From assembly GCA_902534325.1 (NCBI GenBank), contig CACAPQ010000023.1, positions 1 to 34,034 on the forward strand: 34,034 bases of DNA, in the 5' to 3' direction. This DNA comes from Paracoccaceae bacterium. GTDB taxonomy: Bacteria; Pseudomonadota; Alphaproteobacteria; Rhodobacterales; Rhodobacteraceae. Positions 1 to 10,444 of this stretch are shown here, piece by piece (position 1 is the stretch's first letter; every line of letters starts with the position of its first letter). The position numbers and the translations under genes are program-made. The notes below the pieces were generated by a model that worked only from the letters and a program-made list of their open reading frames with translations, made no database searches and had not been told where the DNA came from.

Positions 1-3
1 TAG

Positions 4-1494
<1,491 letters not shown>

Positions 1495-1497
1495 TCA

Positions 1498-2658
1498 GTG
1501 ACACCGGGAGCGCATATCGCAGCCGCAATTGAAGTGCTCGATCAAATTCTTGCGGGGAAAAATGCTGAGGTTTCTCTGATTAAGTGGGGTAGATCTAACC
1601 GGTTTGCAGGAAGTGGAGACCGTCATGCAATAAGAGATATTGTATACGATGCCTTACGGCAAAAAAATAGTCTCACGAAAAGATCAAAAAATATATCCGG
1701 TAGGTCTTGGATTATTGCTCTTCTTAAAAAGAGGGAAGTAAATCTCGAGGAATATTTTGGGGCAACCAGATACAGTCCAACAAAAATAAAAAAATGGGAA
1801 TTGGAGCTTTTACCGATAGAAAATGAAAGCGACTTATATGATATTCCAGATTGGCTATGGCCAAAATGGAAAGCATCTTTGGGGATAAAGGCAATTGAGG
1901 TTGCTGATACGCTTAAGGAGCGGGCAAATATTTTTCTGCGGGTAAATATAATTAAAGGCACTAGGGAGGATGCAATTCAAGCTTTAGAAAAAGATGGTAT
2001 TATTTCAAAATTTCATCCAACCGTATCTACTGCATTAATTGTAAAGAAAGGAACCAGAAAAATAAAGAATTCTGAAGCATACAATATAGGTTTAGTTGAG
2101 CTTCAGGACGCATCAAGTCAGGCAAGTGTATTAAAATTAAATATAGATCAGAATGGACCAATATTAGACTTTTGCGCCGGGGGAGGTGGAAAATCTCTCG
2201 CATTGAGTGCTTATTTGAATAAGCCAATTTTTGCATATGATGCTAATTTTGAGAGAATGAAGGATTTGCCTAATCGGGCCCGTCGTTCAAGTGCAAATAT
2301 CCGAGTTATAAAATCTAACGATTTAAGAAAATCTCATTATGGATTGGTTTTTTGTGATGTTCCTTGTTCTGGAAGCGGTAGTTGGCGCAGAGATCCTGAA
2401 GGAAAATGGGCATTAAAGTTACAAGATTATGAAAGATTATTATCTCTGCAAAAAAATATTCTAGCGACTGCCTCACAATTAGTTAAACCAAATGGGAATT
2501 TAGTTTATGCAACGTGTTCGATACTTAAGGATGAAAACAAAGTTCAAATTCAAAAGTTTTTAGACAAAACAAATGATTGGGCATTGAAGAAAGAAAAGTT
2601 AAGTATTCCTAGTGAGTTAGGGGATGGTTTTTATTTTTCTATTCTCAAAAGAAAGTAA
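1498..2658 (+). CDS. rsmB: RsmB/NOP-family RNA (cytosine-5) methyltransferase
   Basis: Predicted SAM-dependent enzyme that methylates a cytosine in rRNA at C5 (RsmB/Nop2 family). SAM motif I is DFCAGGGGK at about residues 224-232. The two family cysteines are both present: motif IV VPCSGSGSW (Cys290) and motif VI YATCS (Cys340, expected nucleophile). The N-terminal part of about 120 residues begins with a helical segment ending GSGDRHAIRDIVYDALR, which is typical of alphaproteobacterial members; no clear NusB domain is visible. The start is GTG, 3 bases after the guaB stop, which suggests translational coupling. The exact target base (C967-equivalent or another) cannot be read from sequence. 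The protein is lysine-rich, in keeping with an RNA substrate and an AT-rich genome. Confidence 0.88.
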   Translation: MTPGAHIAAAIEVLDQILAGKNAEVSLIKWGRSNRFAGSGDRHAIRDIVYDALRQKNSLTKRSKNISGRSWIIALLKKREVNLEEYFGATRYSPTKIKKWELELLPIENESDLYDIPDWLWPKWKASLGIKAIEVADTLKERANIFLRVNIIKGTREDAIQALEKDGIISKFHPTVSTALIVKKGTRKIKNSEAYNIGLVELQDASSQASVLKLNIDQNGPILDFCAGGGGKSLALSAYLNKPIFAYDANFERMKDLPNRARRSSANIRVIKSNDLRKSHYGLVFCDVPCSGSGSWRRDPEGKWALKLQDYERLLSLQKNILATASQLVKPNGNLVYATCSILKDENKVQIQKFLDKTNDWALKKEKLSIPSELGDGFYFSILKRK

Positions 2659-2696
2659 AAAATCCTAAAAATATTTAACAATTTCTCAGATTTTTC

Positions 2697-2725
2697 TTGC
2701 AATGTTCTTATTATATACTCATAAA
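2697..2725 (+). promoter_or_regulatory. Candidate recA promoter
   Basis: TTGCAA at 2697-2702 and CATAAA at 2720-2725 are separated by 17 bases. This would put the transcription start near 2732, inside the SOS box. The -10 is a poor match, and TATACT at 2714-2719 is an alternative -10 without a good -35. Confidence 0.4.
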
Positions 2726-2726
2726 A

Positions 2727-2741
2727 GAACAATACTAGAAC
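2727..2741 (+). promoter_or_regulatory. LexA (SOS) box of recA
   Basis: GAAC-AATACTA-GAAC is a perfect match to the alphaproteobacterial LexA operator GAAC-N7-GAAC (equivalently GTTC-N7-GTTC). It lies 52 bases before the recA ATG, where a repressor would cover the expected transcription start. This predicts DNA-damage induction of recA and a LexA protein elsewhere in the genome. Confidence 0.88.
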
Positions 2742-2793
2742 AAAAGTGGTATTGCTCCTTAAGTTACACTGTGAGATAAAAAGGCAGATTAGA

Positions 2794-3861
2794 ATGGCAG
2801 AATTATTATCGATGGAATCAAAACGGAATAACGAAAAGCAAAAAGCACTGGATAGTGCTTTAGCTCAAATAGAACGACAGTTTGGCAAAGGCTCAATTAT
2901 GAAATTGGGCGCTGACAATCCAGTTCAAGAAATTGAGGCAACCTCTACAGGATCTTTGGGGTTAGATATTGCACTTGGTATTGGAGGTCTTCCAAAAGGC
3001 CGCATTATCGAAATCTATGGACCAGAAAGTTCTGGAAAAACGACACTTACGCTACATTGCGTAGCCGAAGAGCAAAAGAAGGGAGGAGTATGTGCATTTG
3101 TAGATGCAGAGCATGCTTTAGATCCCCAATACGCAAAAAAGTTGGGAGTGGATTTGGATGAATTACTAATTTCACAACCAGACACTGGAGAGCAGGCATT
3201 GGAAATAACGGATACGCTCGTAAGGTCAGGTGCCGTGAGTATGGTTGTTGTTGATTCCGTCGCGGCTTTAACGCCAAAATCTGAACTTGAAGGCGACATG
3301 GGTGATCACAATGTTGGTGTCCAAGCACGTTTGATGAGCCAAGCGATGCGAAAACTTACGGGGTCAATTAGTAGAAGTAACTGTATGGTTATATTTATTA
3401 ACCAAATTAGAATGAAGATTGGCGTCATGTTTGGAAGTCCTGAAACAACTACAGGTGGAAACGCTCTAAAATTCTATTCCTCAGTCAGGCTTGATATCAG
3501 GAGAATTGGGGCAATCAAAGATAGAGACGAGATCGTTGGAAATTCGACGCGTGTTAAAGTTGTGAAAAACAAGGTTGCGCCACCATTCAAGCAAGTCGAA
3601 TTCGATATAATGTATGGAGAAGGTATCTCAAAAACTGGCGAACTGCTGGATTTAGGTGTCAATGCGGGAGTGGTTGAGAAATCGGGAGCCTGGTACAGTT
3701 ACGGAGATGAACGAATTGGCCAAGGAAGAGAAAATGCTAAAATATTTTTATCAGAGAATGAAGACATAGCCTATGAATTAGAGGATAAAATTCGTGCTTC
3801 ACACGGATTAGAATTTGAGATACCTAACGCTAAAGATGATGATGAAATTTTAGAAGCTTAA
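2794..3861 (+). CDS. recA: Recombinase RecA
   Basis: Forms filaments on single-stranded DNA for strand exchange and stimulates LexA self-cleavage. Walker A is GPESSGKTT at about residues 76-84. The DNA-binding loops are represented by [20 protein letters not shown], and the C-terminus is acidic (KDDDEILEA). I chose the ATG at 2794, which gives 355 aa; the frame is open from an upstream GTG at 2746, but that adds 16 residues the family lacks and starts too close to the SOS box. The Shine-Dalgarno sequence is weak (AAGGCAG). The gene is a single unit, with a LexA box in front and a strong hairpin terminator behind. Confidence 0.98.
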   Translation: MAELLSMESKRNNEKQKALDSALAQIERQFGKGSIMKLGADNPVQEIEATSTGSLGLDIALGIGGLPKGRIIEIYGPESSGKTTLTLHCVAEEQKKGGVCAFVDAEHALDPQYAKKLGVDLDELLISQPDTGEQALEITDTLVRSGAVSMVVVDSVAALTPKSELEGDMGDHNVGVQARLMSQAMRKLTGSISRSNCMVIFINQIRMKIGVMFGSPETTTGGNALKFYSSVRLDIRRIGAIKDRDEIVGNSTRVKVVKNKVAPPFKQVEFDIMYGEGISKTGELLDLGVNAGVVEKSGAWYSYGDERIGQGRENAKIFLSENEDIAYELEDKIRASHGLEFEIPNAKDDDEILEA

Positions 3862-3882
3862 GTAATTCCTTTACAGTATTAA

Positions 3883-3904
3883 GGGCCCCACAGGGGCCCC
3901 TTTT
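3883..3904 (+). terminator. Rho-independent terminator after recA
   Basis: GGGCCCC-ACA-GGGGCCC forms a 7-bp GC-only stem with a 3-base loop, followed by one C and TTTT. It lies 21 bases after the recA stop and is conspicuous in AT-rich DNA. It separates recA from alaS. Confidence 0.85.
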
Positions 3905-3985
3905 GTATTGTCAGTTTCATTGATACTGTGGACATTATTGCTTGTGCCATATACAGGATCGAGCAGTTAGATTTGGAATAAAAAT

Positions 3986-6637
3986 ATGGCTTCATTAAAC
4001 GAAATTCGTTCTACTTTTTTAAATTACTTTAAAAAAAATGGTCATGAAATTGTTGCTTCTAGCCCTCTAGTTCCTAGAAACGATCCCACTTTGATGTTTA
4101 CTAACTCTGGGATGGTCCAATTTAAAAATCTTTTTACAGGGCTTGAAAAAAGAGATTATTTAAGAGCTGTTACCGCCCAGAAGTGCGTAAGGGCCGGTGG
4201 GAAGCATAACGATCTAGATAATGTTGGTTATACAGCGCGCCATCATACTTTTTTTGAAATGTTGGGAAATTTTTCGTTTGGGGATTATTTTAAATCAGAA
4301 GCAATTCCTCTTGCTTGGAATTTGATAACCAAAGAATTTGGAATTCCTGCCGAAAAGTTATATGTAACTGTTTTCCATACTGATGATGAAGCTGCTTTGA
4401 TTTGGAAAAAAGTTGGTGTTCCTGATGATCGTATAATAAAAATTAGTACTTCTGACAATTTTTGGCAAATGGGGCCTACAGGCCCATGCGGACCGTGCAC
4501 AGAAATTTTTTATGACCATGGTGAGCAAATTTGGGGTGGACCGCCTGGATCGCCAGAGGAAGACGGCGATCGTTTCATTGAGATTTGGAACATAGTATTT
4601 ATGCAAAATGAGCGGTTAGACGACGGTTCAATGAAAGAACTTGATATTCAATCTATTGACACAGGTATGGGATTAGAACGTATAGGCGCTTTACTTCAAG
4701 GTAGCCACGATAATTACGATACGGATACAATGAGAAATCTGATGCTTGCTTCAGCTGAAGCTACCTCGTCAGATCTTGATGGAAAGCATAATGTTCACCA
4801 TAGAGTTATTGCTGACCATTTGCGTTCAACAGCCTTTTTAATTGCTGATGGTGTGTTGCCAGCAAATGATGGGAGGGGATACGTGTTGCGGCGCATCATG
4901 CGAAGAGCAATGCGCCATATCCATTTGCTCGGTTCAAAAAAACCCATCATGCATAATCTTGTCGTATCGCTAATCCAACAAATGGGTAGCGCTTATCCTG
5001 AATTAGGACTTGCGCAGTCGTTGATCGAGGAAACTCTACTTCAAGAAGAAACACGTTTTAGACAGACTCTTGATCGCGGATTAAAATTACTTGATGATGA
5101 ATTGGCGAGGGTTCCCGAAGGCGAGGAGTTTTCTGGAGAAACTGCTTTCAAATTATATGACACATATGGGTTCCCTTTAGACCTTACACAAGATGCTTTA
5201 AGAGAGAAGGGTAGGGTTGTTAACACTGCCGCGTTTGATATCGCAATGGCGGATCAAAAAGCTAAAGCGCGTGCGGCTTGGGTTGGTACAGGGCAACTTA
5301 CTGATGATGCGATTTGGTTTGAGCTTGCAGATAATATCTTACCAACTGAATTCTTAGGTTACGAAACTGACACGGCTGAGGCCCAATTACAAAAATTAGT
5401 TAAAGATGGAGTTGAAGTTTTATCGGCCAAAGCAGGCGATACAGTTCAACTAATTTTCAATCAAACACCTTTTTATGCAGAAAGTGGTGGCCAAGTAGGT
5501 GATCAGGGTTACGTCCAAACCTCTGATTGTTTGATACAAATAAATGATACAAAAAAGTTTGCTGGTTTATTTATACATTCAGGCTCGGTTTCAACAGGTT
5601 CCGTTGAAGAAGGGGATAGTGTTTCACTGTTTGTTGACGCTGAGAGAAAAAATAGAATTAAAGCCAACCATTCTGCTACGCATTTATTACATGAAGCGCT
5701 GAGACAGTTACTGGGCGATCACGTTGTGCAGCGGGGATCTTTAAATGCTGAAGATAGGCTGCGCTTTGATTTTAGCCATTCTTCACTTTTAACTAATGAA
5801 GAAATTCAGTCGATTGAAAAGTCAGTTAATAAGTACATAAGACAAAATTCATCTGTGCAGACGCGAATAATGACGCCTGATGATGCTAGAGCAATAGGAG
5901 CTCAAGCTCTTTTTGGAGAAAAATATGGGGACGAAGTCCGTGTTGTCTCTATGGGGCACCAAAAAGACTCAGGCAAAGGTCTTGGAGGTCAAACCTATTC
6001 TTTGGAACTCTGCGGCGGCACTCACGTTAAACGAACGGGAGAAATTGGTGCTTTTACAATTTTGTCAGATAGTGCGTCTAGTTCCGGGGTCCGCCGCATA
6101 GAAGCTCTTACTGGTGAAAACACTGTAATACATCTGGCCAAAAGGTCTCAACAAGTAAATGAATTGGGCGCTTTATTAAAGGTTTCAACCGATGAACTTA
6201 CTCAACGAGTAAATGTTTTGATGGAAGAAAGGAAAAACCTTACCAGTGAAGTAGCAGAGCTTAAAAGAAAACTCGCACTTTCTGGCGGAGAAAATGGTAA
6301 AACACCAAAAGCTGAGAAGATAAATGGGATTTCTTTTTTTACTCAGATCTACTCTGGAATTTCTGGAAAAGACTTACCTCCACTAGTTGATGAGCATAAA
6401 GACCGCTTGAAAAGTGGAGTTGTTCTTTTAATTACAGAAAGCGATAATCGGGTTGCTGTTGCCGTTGGTGTTTCCTCTGATCTTACTAACAAAATTTCTG
6501 CAGTTGACATTGTGCGAATTGCTGTTTCCAAACTTGGAGGAAAAGGTGGTGGAGGCCGTCCAGATCTTGCTCAAGGTGGTGGAACGGATATTTCAGGAGC
6601 TGATGCGGCGATAACTGCAGTGAAAAAACTGCTATAA
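3986..6637 (+). CDS. alaS: Alanine--tRNA ligase
   Basis: Charges tRNA-Ala and hydrolyses mischarged Ser- and Gly-tRNA-Ala. The 883 aa span the full family layout. The class II catalytic core is N-terminal, with motif 1 around [14 protein letters not shown] and motif 3 [10 protein letters not shown]. The editing domain follows, with metal ligands [11 protein letters not shown] and CGGTH. A coiled region leads to the C-Ala domain, ending in a glycine-rich [14 protein letters not shown]. The ATG start is preceded only by a weak TTTGGAA. It follows recA, a common order in proteobacteria, but the recA terminator means it needs its own promoter; I see only a poor candidate (TGGACA at 3929 and TATACA at 3950). 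It is convergent with metA, with 7 bases between stop codons. Confidence 0.98.
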   Translation: MASLNEIRSTFLNYFKKNGHEIVASSPLVPRNDPTLMFTNSGMVQFKNLFTGLEKRDYLRAVTAQKCVRAGGKHNDLDNVGYTARHHTFFEMLGNFSFGDYFKSEAIPLAWNLITKEFGIPAEKLYVTVFHTDDEAALIWKKVGVPDDRIIKISTSDNFWQMGPTGPCGPCTEIFYDHGEQIWGGPPGSPEEDGDRFIEIWNIVFMQNERLDDGSMKELDIQSIDTGMGLERIGALLQGSHDNYDTDTMRNLMLASAEATSSDLDGKHNVHHRVIADHLRSTAFLIADGVLPANDGRGYVLRRIMRRAMRHIHLLGSKKPIMHNLVVSLIQQMGSAYPELGLAQSLIEETLLQEETRFRQTLDRGLKLLDDELARVPEGEEFSGETAFKLYDTYGFPLDLTQDALREKGRVVNTAAFDIAMADQKAKARAAWVGTGQLTDDAIWFELADNILPTEFLGYETDTAEAQLQKLVKDGVEVLSAKAGDTVQLIFNQTPFYAESGGQVGDQGYVQTSDCLIQINDTKKFAGLFIHSGSVSTGSVEEGDSVSLFVDAERKNRIKANHSATHLLHEALRQLLGDHVVQRGSLNAEDRLRFDFSHSSLLTNEEIQSIEKSVNKYIRQNSSVQTRIMTPDDARAIGAQALFGEKYGDEVRVVSMGHQKDSGKGLGGQTYSLELCGGTHVKRTGEIGAFTILSDSASSSGVRRIEALTGENTVIHLAKRSQQVNELGALLKVSTDELTQRVNVLMEERKNLTSEVAELKRKLALSGGENGKTPKAEKINGISFFTQIYSGISGKDLPPLVDEHKDRLKSGVVLLITESDNRVAVAVGVSSDLTNKISAVDIVRIAVSKLGGKGGGGRPDLAQGGGTDISGADAAITAVKKLL

Positions 6638-6644
6638 TAAAACT

Positions 6645-7568
6645 CTAATTTCCAATTTTGGTTATATCATATGGCGTTGATTGATATATAGAATTAATCC
6701 AATTTCCATACAATAAGTGGCCATGTGAACGCCATCGGTTATCTGGTTTTGCTGTTGGGTCATCTCCTGGATAGTAGTTTTTAGGAACTTCTATTTGCTT
6801 TCCTGTTTCAATATCTCTGTCATACTCTTGCTTTAACGTATCACTGTCGTATTCAAAATGATTAAAGATATAGAGGGATCTGTTTTTGGCGTCCTCAATT
6901 AGGCAAGGCCCAACTTCATCACTGCCAAGAAGTGTTTTAAGTTGTGGAACAGAAATTATATCGTCATTATTAATTTCGGTCCAACGACTTACCGGTATAA
7001 TGAAGTCATCTGAAAAACCCCGAAGATATTTTGAGTTAGGGTTTAAATTTTTATGGCGAAAGCACCCAAAAGCTTTTTCTTTTAAAATTTGTTTTTCTAT
7101 ATCATAAAAATGTTTCAACATAGCCATGCCACCCCAGCATACACCAAAAGTTGAATGAACGTGCGTTTGAGTCCAATTAAATATTTTTACTATTTCTTTC
7201 CAGTAAGTTACTTCCTCATAATCAAGATGTTCAATTGGCGCCCCTGTAATTATTAGTCCATCGAACTTTTTACCACTGTCGAAGACCTCTGAGAAAGGTT
7301 TGTAAAAACTTTTCATATGTTCGGCAGCTGTATTTTTTGTCTCATGATTACTGATGCTTATCAATGAGAGCTCAATTTGAAGTGGGGTGGCGCCTATTAA
7401 TCTTGCAAATTGGTTTTCAGTTTGAATTTTTTTAGGCATCAAATTAAGAAGCCCAATTTGCAAAGGCCTTATATCTTGCCGTGTTGCTTGGTCTTCTGAC
7501 ATTACCATCACGCCCTCTTTCGAGAGAACTTCAAAGGCAGGTAGAGAAGACGGGAGCTTTATTGGCAT
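6645..7568 (-). CDS. metA: Homoserine O-acyltransferase MetA (predicted acetyltransferase)
   Basis: Activates homoserine for methionine synthesis by O-acylation in the cytosol. The 307 aa match MetA along the whole length: the LLNLMP segment, the nucleophile GVCWGG (Cys144), and the His235/Glu237 pair in FNHFEYD. The acyl-CoA specificity position (Bacillus cereus Glu111) is Glu113 here, in [13 protein letters not shown]. In characterised enzymes Glu at this site favours acetyl-CoA and Gly favours succinyl-CoA, so I predict homoserine O-acetyltransferase activity despite the frequent 'succinyltransferase' label. It starts 8 bases after the stop of the upstream P-loop gene on the same strand and has no good ribosome binding site, so it probably depends on that gene for transcription and perhaps translation. 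Confidence 0.95.
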   Translation of the reverse strand: MPIKLPSSLPAFEVLSKEGVMVMSEDQATRQDIRPLQIGLLNLMPKKIQTENQFARLIGATPLQIELSLISISNHETKNTAAEHMKSFYKPFSEVFDSGKKFDGLIITGAPIEHLDYEEVTYWKEIVKIFNWTQTHVHSTFGVCWGGMAMLKHFYDIEKQILKEKAFGCFRHKNLNPNSKYLRGFSDDFIIPVSRWTEINNDDIISVPQLKTLLGSDEVGPCLIEDAKNRSLYIFNHFEYDSDTLKQEYDRDIETGKQIEVPKNYYPGDDPTAKPDNRWRSHGHLLYGNWINSIYQSTPYDITKIGN

Positions 7569-7576
7569 TTTAATAA

Positions 7577-8437
7577 CTATTTATTTTTTTTTGAAATTGT
7601 TGATCCAATTAATGAATTAAATTCTGACGGCGTTTTTACTTGGGAGATTAAATCTGCTTGAACTGTTATCCCCCAAGAAGCCATAGACTTATAAATTGGG
7701 TTTCTATGCTTCATGGCTTCACCATAAGCCCAGCGAACAAATTCATCTGGGTCCACGTTGTCAATAGAACAATTATTTATCTTGAGATATTGTTTCCATT
7801 TCAAATCTAAAAAATTTGGGTCATAACACATAGGTTTAGGGTTCTTATCGAAACGTTTTATCAATTCATCCGTATGGTGGTCTGATCCCTGAATCCACAC
7901 CATAAGAGTATTTTCTGACAAAGTTTTTAAAACTGGGTCATTGGGGTTTTCAGGATTAACTACCTCACATATTGATCCCCCTGTATCGCAAACAAAGTTT
8001 GGATAGCCATAAATTCTATTAGATTTATTGATAAAATTTGGAGTATCTAATAGCGCTTGTACCTCCGCGATATGATGCTGAGCTTGGCGTTTTTTATATT
8101 CTTTTATACTGAGTCCGCCTTTTTCCTCATTACCCGGTTTGCCAAGATAATTTGAAAGAGGAGCGAGGTTATTAAAGCTAATGTTTGAAGATATATGAAT
8201 AGAGTCTCCGAGGAGTAATTCTCTGAGGTAAGGGGACTTCATAGCGTCTTCTTTGTAGCTATCTTCTATATGCTCGCCCATGTACCTAGTGCCAATGCGA
8301 TAGTCGATTGAATAATGGTACCACTCACCAGATTGACGAAGCATATTTGAAATATGAGTTTTGCCTAGGCCCGACATTCCGAACAAAACAACTTTCTTGT
8401 TGTCTGCCGCCAGCCATTCTTCTTGTGTTGAGTACAT
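7577..8437 (-). CDS. P-loop NTPase-like protein of unknown function
   Basis: A 286-aa protein with a clear Walker [13 protein letters not shown], at about residues 19-30, reached almost immediately after the N-terminus. From memory it belongs to a family found in Rhodobacterales and annotated only as 'ATPase'; I cannot assign a reaction. Other visible elements are [15 protein letters not shown] at about 43-57, which resembles the nucleotide- or acceptor-binding part of small kinases, and [16 protein letters not shown] at about 150-165, with two cysteines. The overall shape suggests a kinase-like or GTPase-like fold without a classical Walker B. No signal peptide or membrane segment is present. 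The start has a good GGAGAGTGG ribosome binding site. It is the first gene of a two-gene unit with metA, 8 bases apart. A role linked to methionine or one-carbon metabolism is inference from context only. Confidence 0.85.
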   Translation of the reverse strand: MYSTQEEWLAADNKKVVLFGMSGLGKTHISNMLRQSGEWYHYSIDYRIGTRYMGEHIEDSYKEDAMKSPYLRELLLGDSIHISSNISFNNLAPLSNYLGKPGNEEKGGLSIKEYKKRQAQHHIAEVQALLDTPNFINKSNRIYGYPNFVCDTGGSICEVVNPENPNDPVLKTLSENTLMVWIQGSDHHTDELIKRFDKNPKPMCYDPNFLDLKWKQYLKINNCSIDNVDPDEFVRWAYGEAMKHRNPIYKSMASWGITVQADLISQVKTPSEFNSLIGSTISKKNK

Positions 8438-8447
8438 TCCACTCTCC

Positions 8448-8472
8448 GTTTACCATCAGTTACTAGGTAAAC
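8448..8472 (-). promoter_or_regulatory. Inverted repeat in the leader of the P-loop/metA unit
   Basis: GTTTACC-N11-GGTAAAC is a perfect 7-bp inverted repeat that ends a few bases before the GGAG ribosome binding site of the P-loop gene. It could be an operator or an RNA hairpin controlling initiation. I do not recognise it as a known methionine-regulator site or as a SAM riboswitch. Confidence 0.45.
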
Positions 8473-8576
8473 TCTGCATTTGTGTTGGTCAATCAGGCAG
8501 ATAAAACAAACCTCGATCCATTTAATTAAATTAACGCTCTTGTTTTTATTCTAAAAGGGCTTCCCATACACGTTTT

Positions 8577-8605
8577 TTGATTTAATTATCTATAAATAGA
8601 TTAAT
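8577..8605 (+). promoter_or_regulatory. Candidate promoter and palindrome before the Old Yellow Enzyme gene
   Basis: TTGATT (8577-8582), a 17-base spacer and ATTAAT (8600-8605) form a plausible promoter. A perfect palindrome ATCTAT-AA-ATAGAT (8588-8601) covers the spacer and the -10 edge, where a repressor would be expected to bind. The region is AT-rich, so chance is possible. Confidence 0.35.
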
Positions 8606-8621
8606 TTAGTAGAGTATTTTT

Positions 8622-9752
8622 ATGAATAGTTACCTTTTTTCGCCCATTTCACTTTCGGGTGTGAGCATTCCGAATAGAATAGTAGTTGCTCCGATGTGCC
8701 AATACAGCGCTAATGAAGGTAATGCTACAGACTGGCATCTTATGCATTTGGGTCAATTTGCTGTTTCAGGCGTGGGTTTGATTTTTACTGAAGCTGTTGG
8801 TGTTGAAATGAGCGGTAGAATTTCTCCTGGATGCCTGGCCCTTTGTTCCGATGACCATGAACAAAATTTGAAAAGGGTCGTTGATTTTTGCCATGACTTT
8901 GGAAACGCAAAAATGGGTATTCAAATTGCTCATGCCGGCCGAAAAGGATCAACTGAATTGCCTTGGTTGGGTGGAAAACCTATACCATCTCAAGACCCTA
9001 GAGGATGGAAAACTGATGGACCATCTGCAGAAGCCTATGCTCAAACCGATTGGGAAGCCCCTCAGGCTCTAGATGAAGAGGGGCTTTCTAGGATTAAATC
9101 TGCCTTCTTGGAGGCTGCAAAGCGTGCAGATCGGATAGGCTTTGATGTTTTGGAGATACATGCCGCCCATGGCTATTTGTTACATCAATTTTTATCTCCT
9201 CTTAGCAATCTAAGGAATGATCAATATGGAGGATCTCTTGAAGACCGCATGCGATTTCCTTTAGAGGTTTTTGAGGCAGTTTCAAAAGTTTGGCCAAAGC
9301 AAAAAGCAATAGGGGTTAGGTTTTCAGCAACGGATTGGGTTGATAGATCCAGTTGGGATATAAAAGAGTCTTCAGAATTCGCCAAAGAGTTAAAGAAAAG
9401 AGGTTGCAATTTTATAGATGTATCAAGTGCGGGAAACTCTCCAGAACAACAAATTGAGGTTGGTCCTGGTTATCAAACTGGTTTTGCGTCAGAAATTAAG
9501 CGCGAAACAGGCATTGCAACAATGGCAGTAGGTCAAATCACAGAAGCATTTCAGGCTGAAGCCATTATTAGAACGGGACAAGCCGATATGGTATCAATGG
9601 CACGAGGAATGTTGGCAGATCCAAGATGGGCTTGGCACGCAGCTGAAGTTTTAGGTGAGCAGGCCGCATATGCTCCTCAGTACATGCGATCTAACAAAGC
9701 GCTGAGAGGACTTCCAATCCCAGGAAATCCTCCAGTTGCCAAAAAAGCATAA
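8622..9752 (+). CDS. Old Yellow Enzyme-family NAD(P)H:flavin oxidoreductase (YqjM/NamA-like)
   Basis: FMN-dependent ene-reductase of the (beta/alpha)8 class that reduces activated C=C bonds of enals, enones or quinones with NAD(P)H. The N-terminal APMCQYSA carries the flavin-tuning cysteine typical of the YqjM branch. QIAHAGRK and EIHAAHGYLLHQFLSPLSN hold the conserved histidines and flavin contacts, and the C-terminal MARGMLADPRW binds the FMN phosphate. The 376 aa are a typical length, and no extra Fe-S or FAD domain follows, which argues against the 2,4-dienoyl-CoA reductase and trimethylamine dehydrogenase branches. It stands alone: the upstream P-loop gene is divergent and cytochrome b561 is convergent. 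The substrate cannot be deduced; a detoxification role is the usual guess. Confidence 0.9.
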   Translation: MNSYLFSPISLSGVSIPNRIVVAPMCQYSANEGNATDWHLMHLGQFAVSGVGLIFTEAVGVEMSGRISPGCLALCSDDHEQNLKRVVDFCHDFGNAKMGIQIAHAGRKGSTELPWLGGKPIPSQDPRGWKTDGPSAEAYAQTDWEAPQALDEEGLSRIKSAFLEAAKRADRIGFDVLEIHAAHGYLLHQFLSPLSNLRNDQYGGSLEDRMRFPLEVFEAVSKVWPKQKAIGVRFSATDWVDRSSWDIKESSEFAKELKKRGCNFIDVSSAGNSPEQQIEVGPGYQTGFASEIKRETGIATMAVGQITEAFQAEAIIRTGQADMVSMARGMLADPRWAWHAAEVLGEQAAYAPQYMRSNKALRGLPIPGNPPVAKKA

Positions 9753-9783
9753 AGGTTGGTCTAATTTGACTTTCAATTCAATA

Positions 9784-10299
9784 TCATTTCTCGCGTTTTA
9801 ATGAGGGCGTCATTGATTCCCAAACTCCGTCCTTTTTTAAACGATGATAAATAGCACCAATTAAATGTAGTCCAACCAACCAATACACAATTGATACTGA
9901 GACTTCATGCCAACCTATAATTGTTTCTATTATGATCCCACTTTTAAGGCCTAGCCAGTATAAACAGCCAATGACTAGGCCGGACAGTGCTATAGATATC
10001 ATCCCAATATACATGCCATAATGTACTGCTTTTGCTATCGCTCTTTGCACCATAGGCGTATCGGGTGGCAAAGATGATTTTTGTGTTCGTTTCATGTAAA
10101 CAAATCGGGCCACCAAAAATAAAATGAATAAGAGAGCAAAAGCTATTTCGAATTTTAGTAGGGCTAAATCTTCTAATTGATTTATATTATCAATTTGCTT
10201 TGAAATACCATAGGCAAATAGAATTACAAAACTCCAATGAAATATCTTCGCAGTTAGACTGTAATTTGGTTTTACTATTTCAACTTCTGTATTTCGCAT
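9784..10299 (-). CDS. Cytochrome b561-family protein
   Basis: Predicted four-helix, di-haem b inner-membrane protein of the bacterial (YceJ/CybB-type) family, which moves electrons from quinol. The 171 aa contain four hydrophobic segments, at roughly residues 15-32, 47-67, 92-116 and 130-153. The haem-ligand histidines are in the expected places: FHWSF in helix 1, VHYGMY in helix 3, and GLHLIGAIYHRL in helix 4 followed by the family signature KDGVWESM. A further histidine (GWHEVS) lies near the start of helix 4. There is an AAGAGAG ribosome binding site. Its electron acceptor is unknown, as no partner gene adjoins. It follows guaA on the same strand after 145 bases that I judge to be separate transcription. 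Confidence 0.9.
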   Translation of the reverse strand: MRNTEVEIVKPNYSLTAKIFHWSFVILFAYGISKQIDNINQLEDLALLKFEIAFALLFILFLVARFVYMKRTQKSSLPPDTPMVQRAIAKAVHYGMYIGMISIALSGLVIGCLYWLGLKSGIIIETIIGWHEVSVSIVYWLVGLHLIGAIYHRLKKDGVWESMTPSLKREK

Positions 10300-10444
10300 T
10301 TACTACTCTCTTAGGTCCATTCTAAAATTTAGTTCAATACAACATCATAATTACAAGATCATCTAAAAAAATATATACTTTAAATTTTAATTTTCCATTT
10401 CAAAAAACTTTAATAAATTACTCTAAAACTCAGTTTTAAAACCA

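Noticed and set aside
3047-3328. Open frames antisense to recA, and many similar frames opposite alaS, ligA, recG and the AsmA-like gene
   Set aside because: They lie inside strongly conserved genes and their translations show no domain or composition of real proteins.
8438-8621. SAM-II-type riboswitch expected upstream of an alphaproteobacterial metA
   Set aside because: I looked for its paired helix and conserved core on the minus strand and found only the simple GTTTACC repeat.
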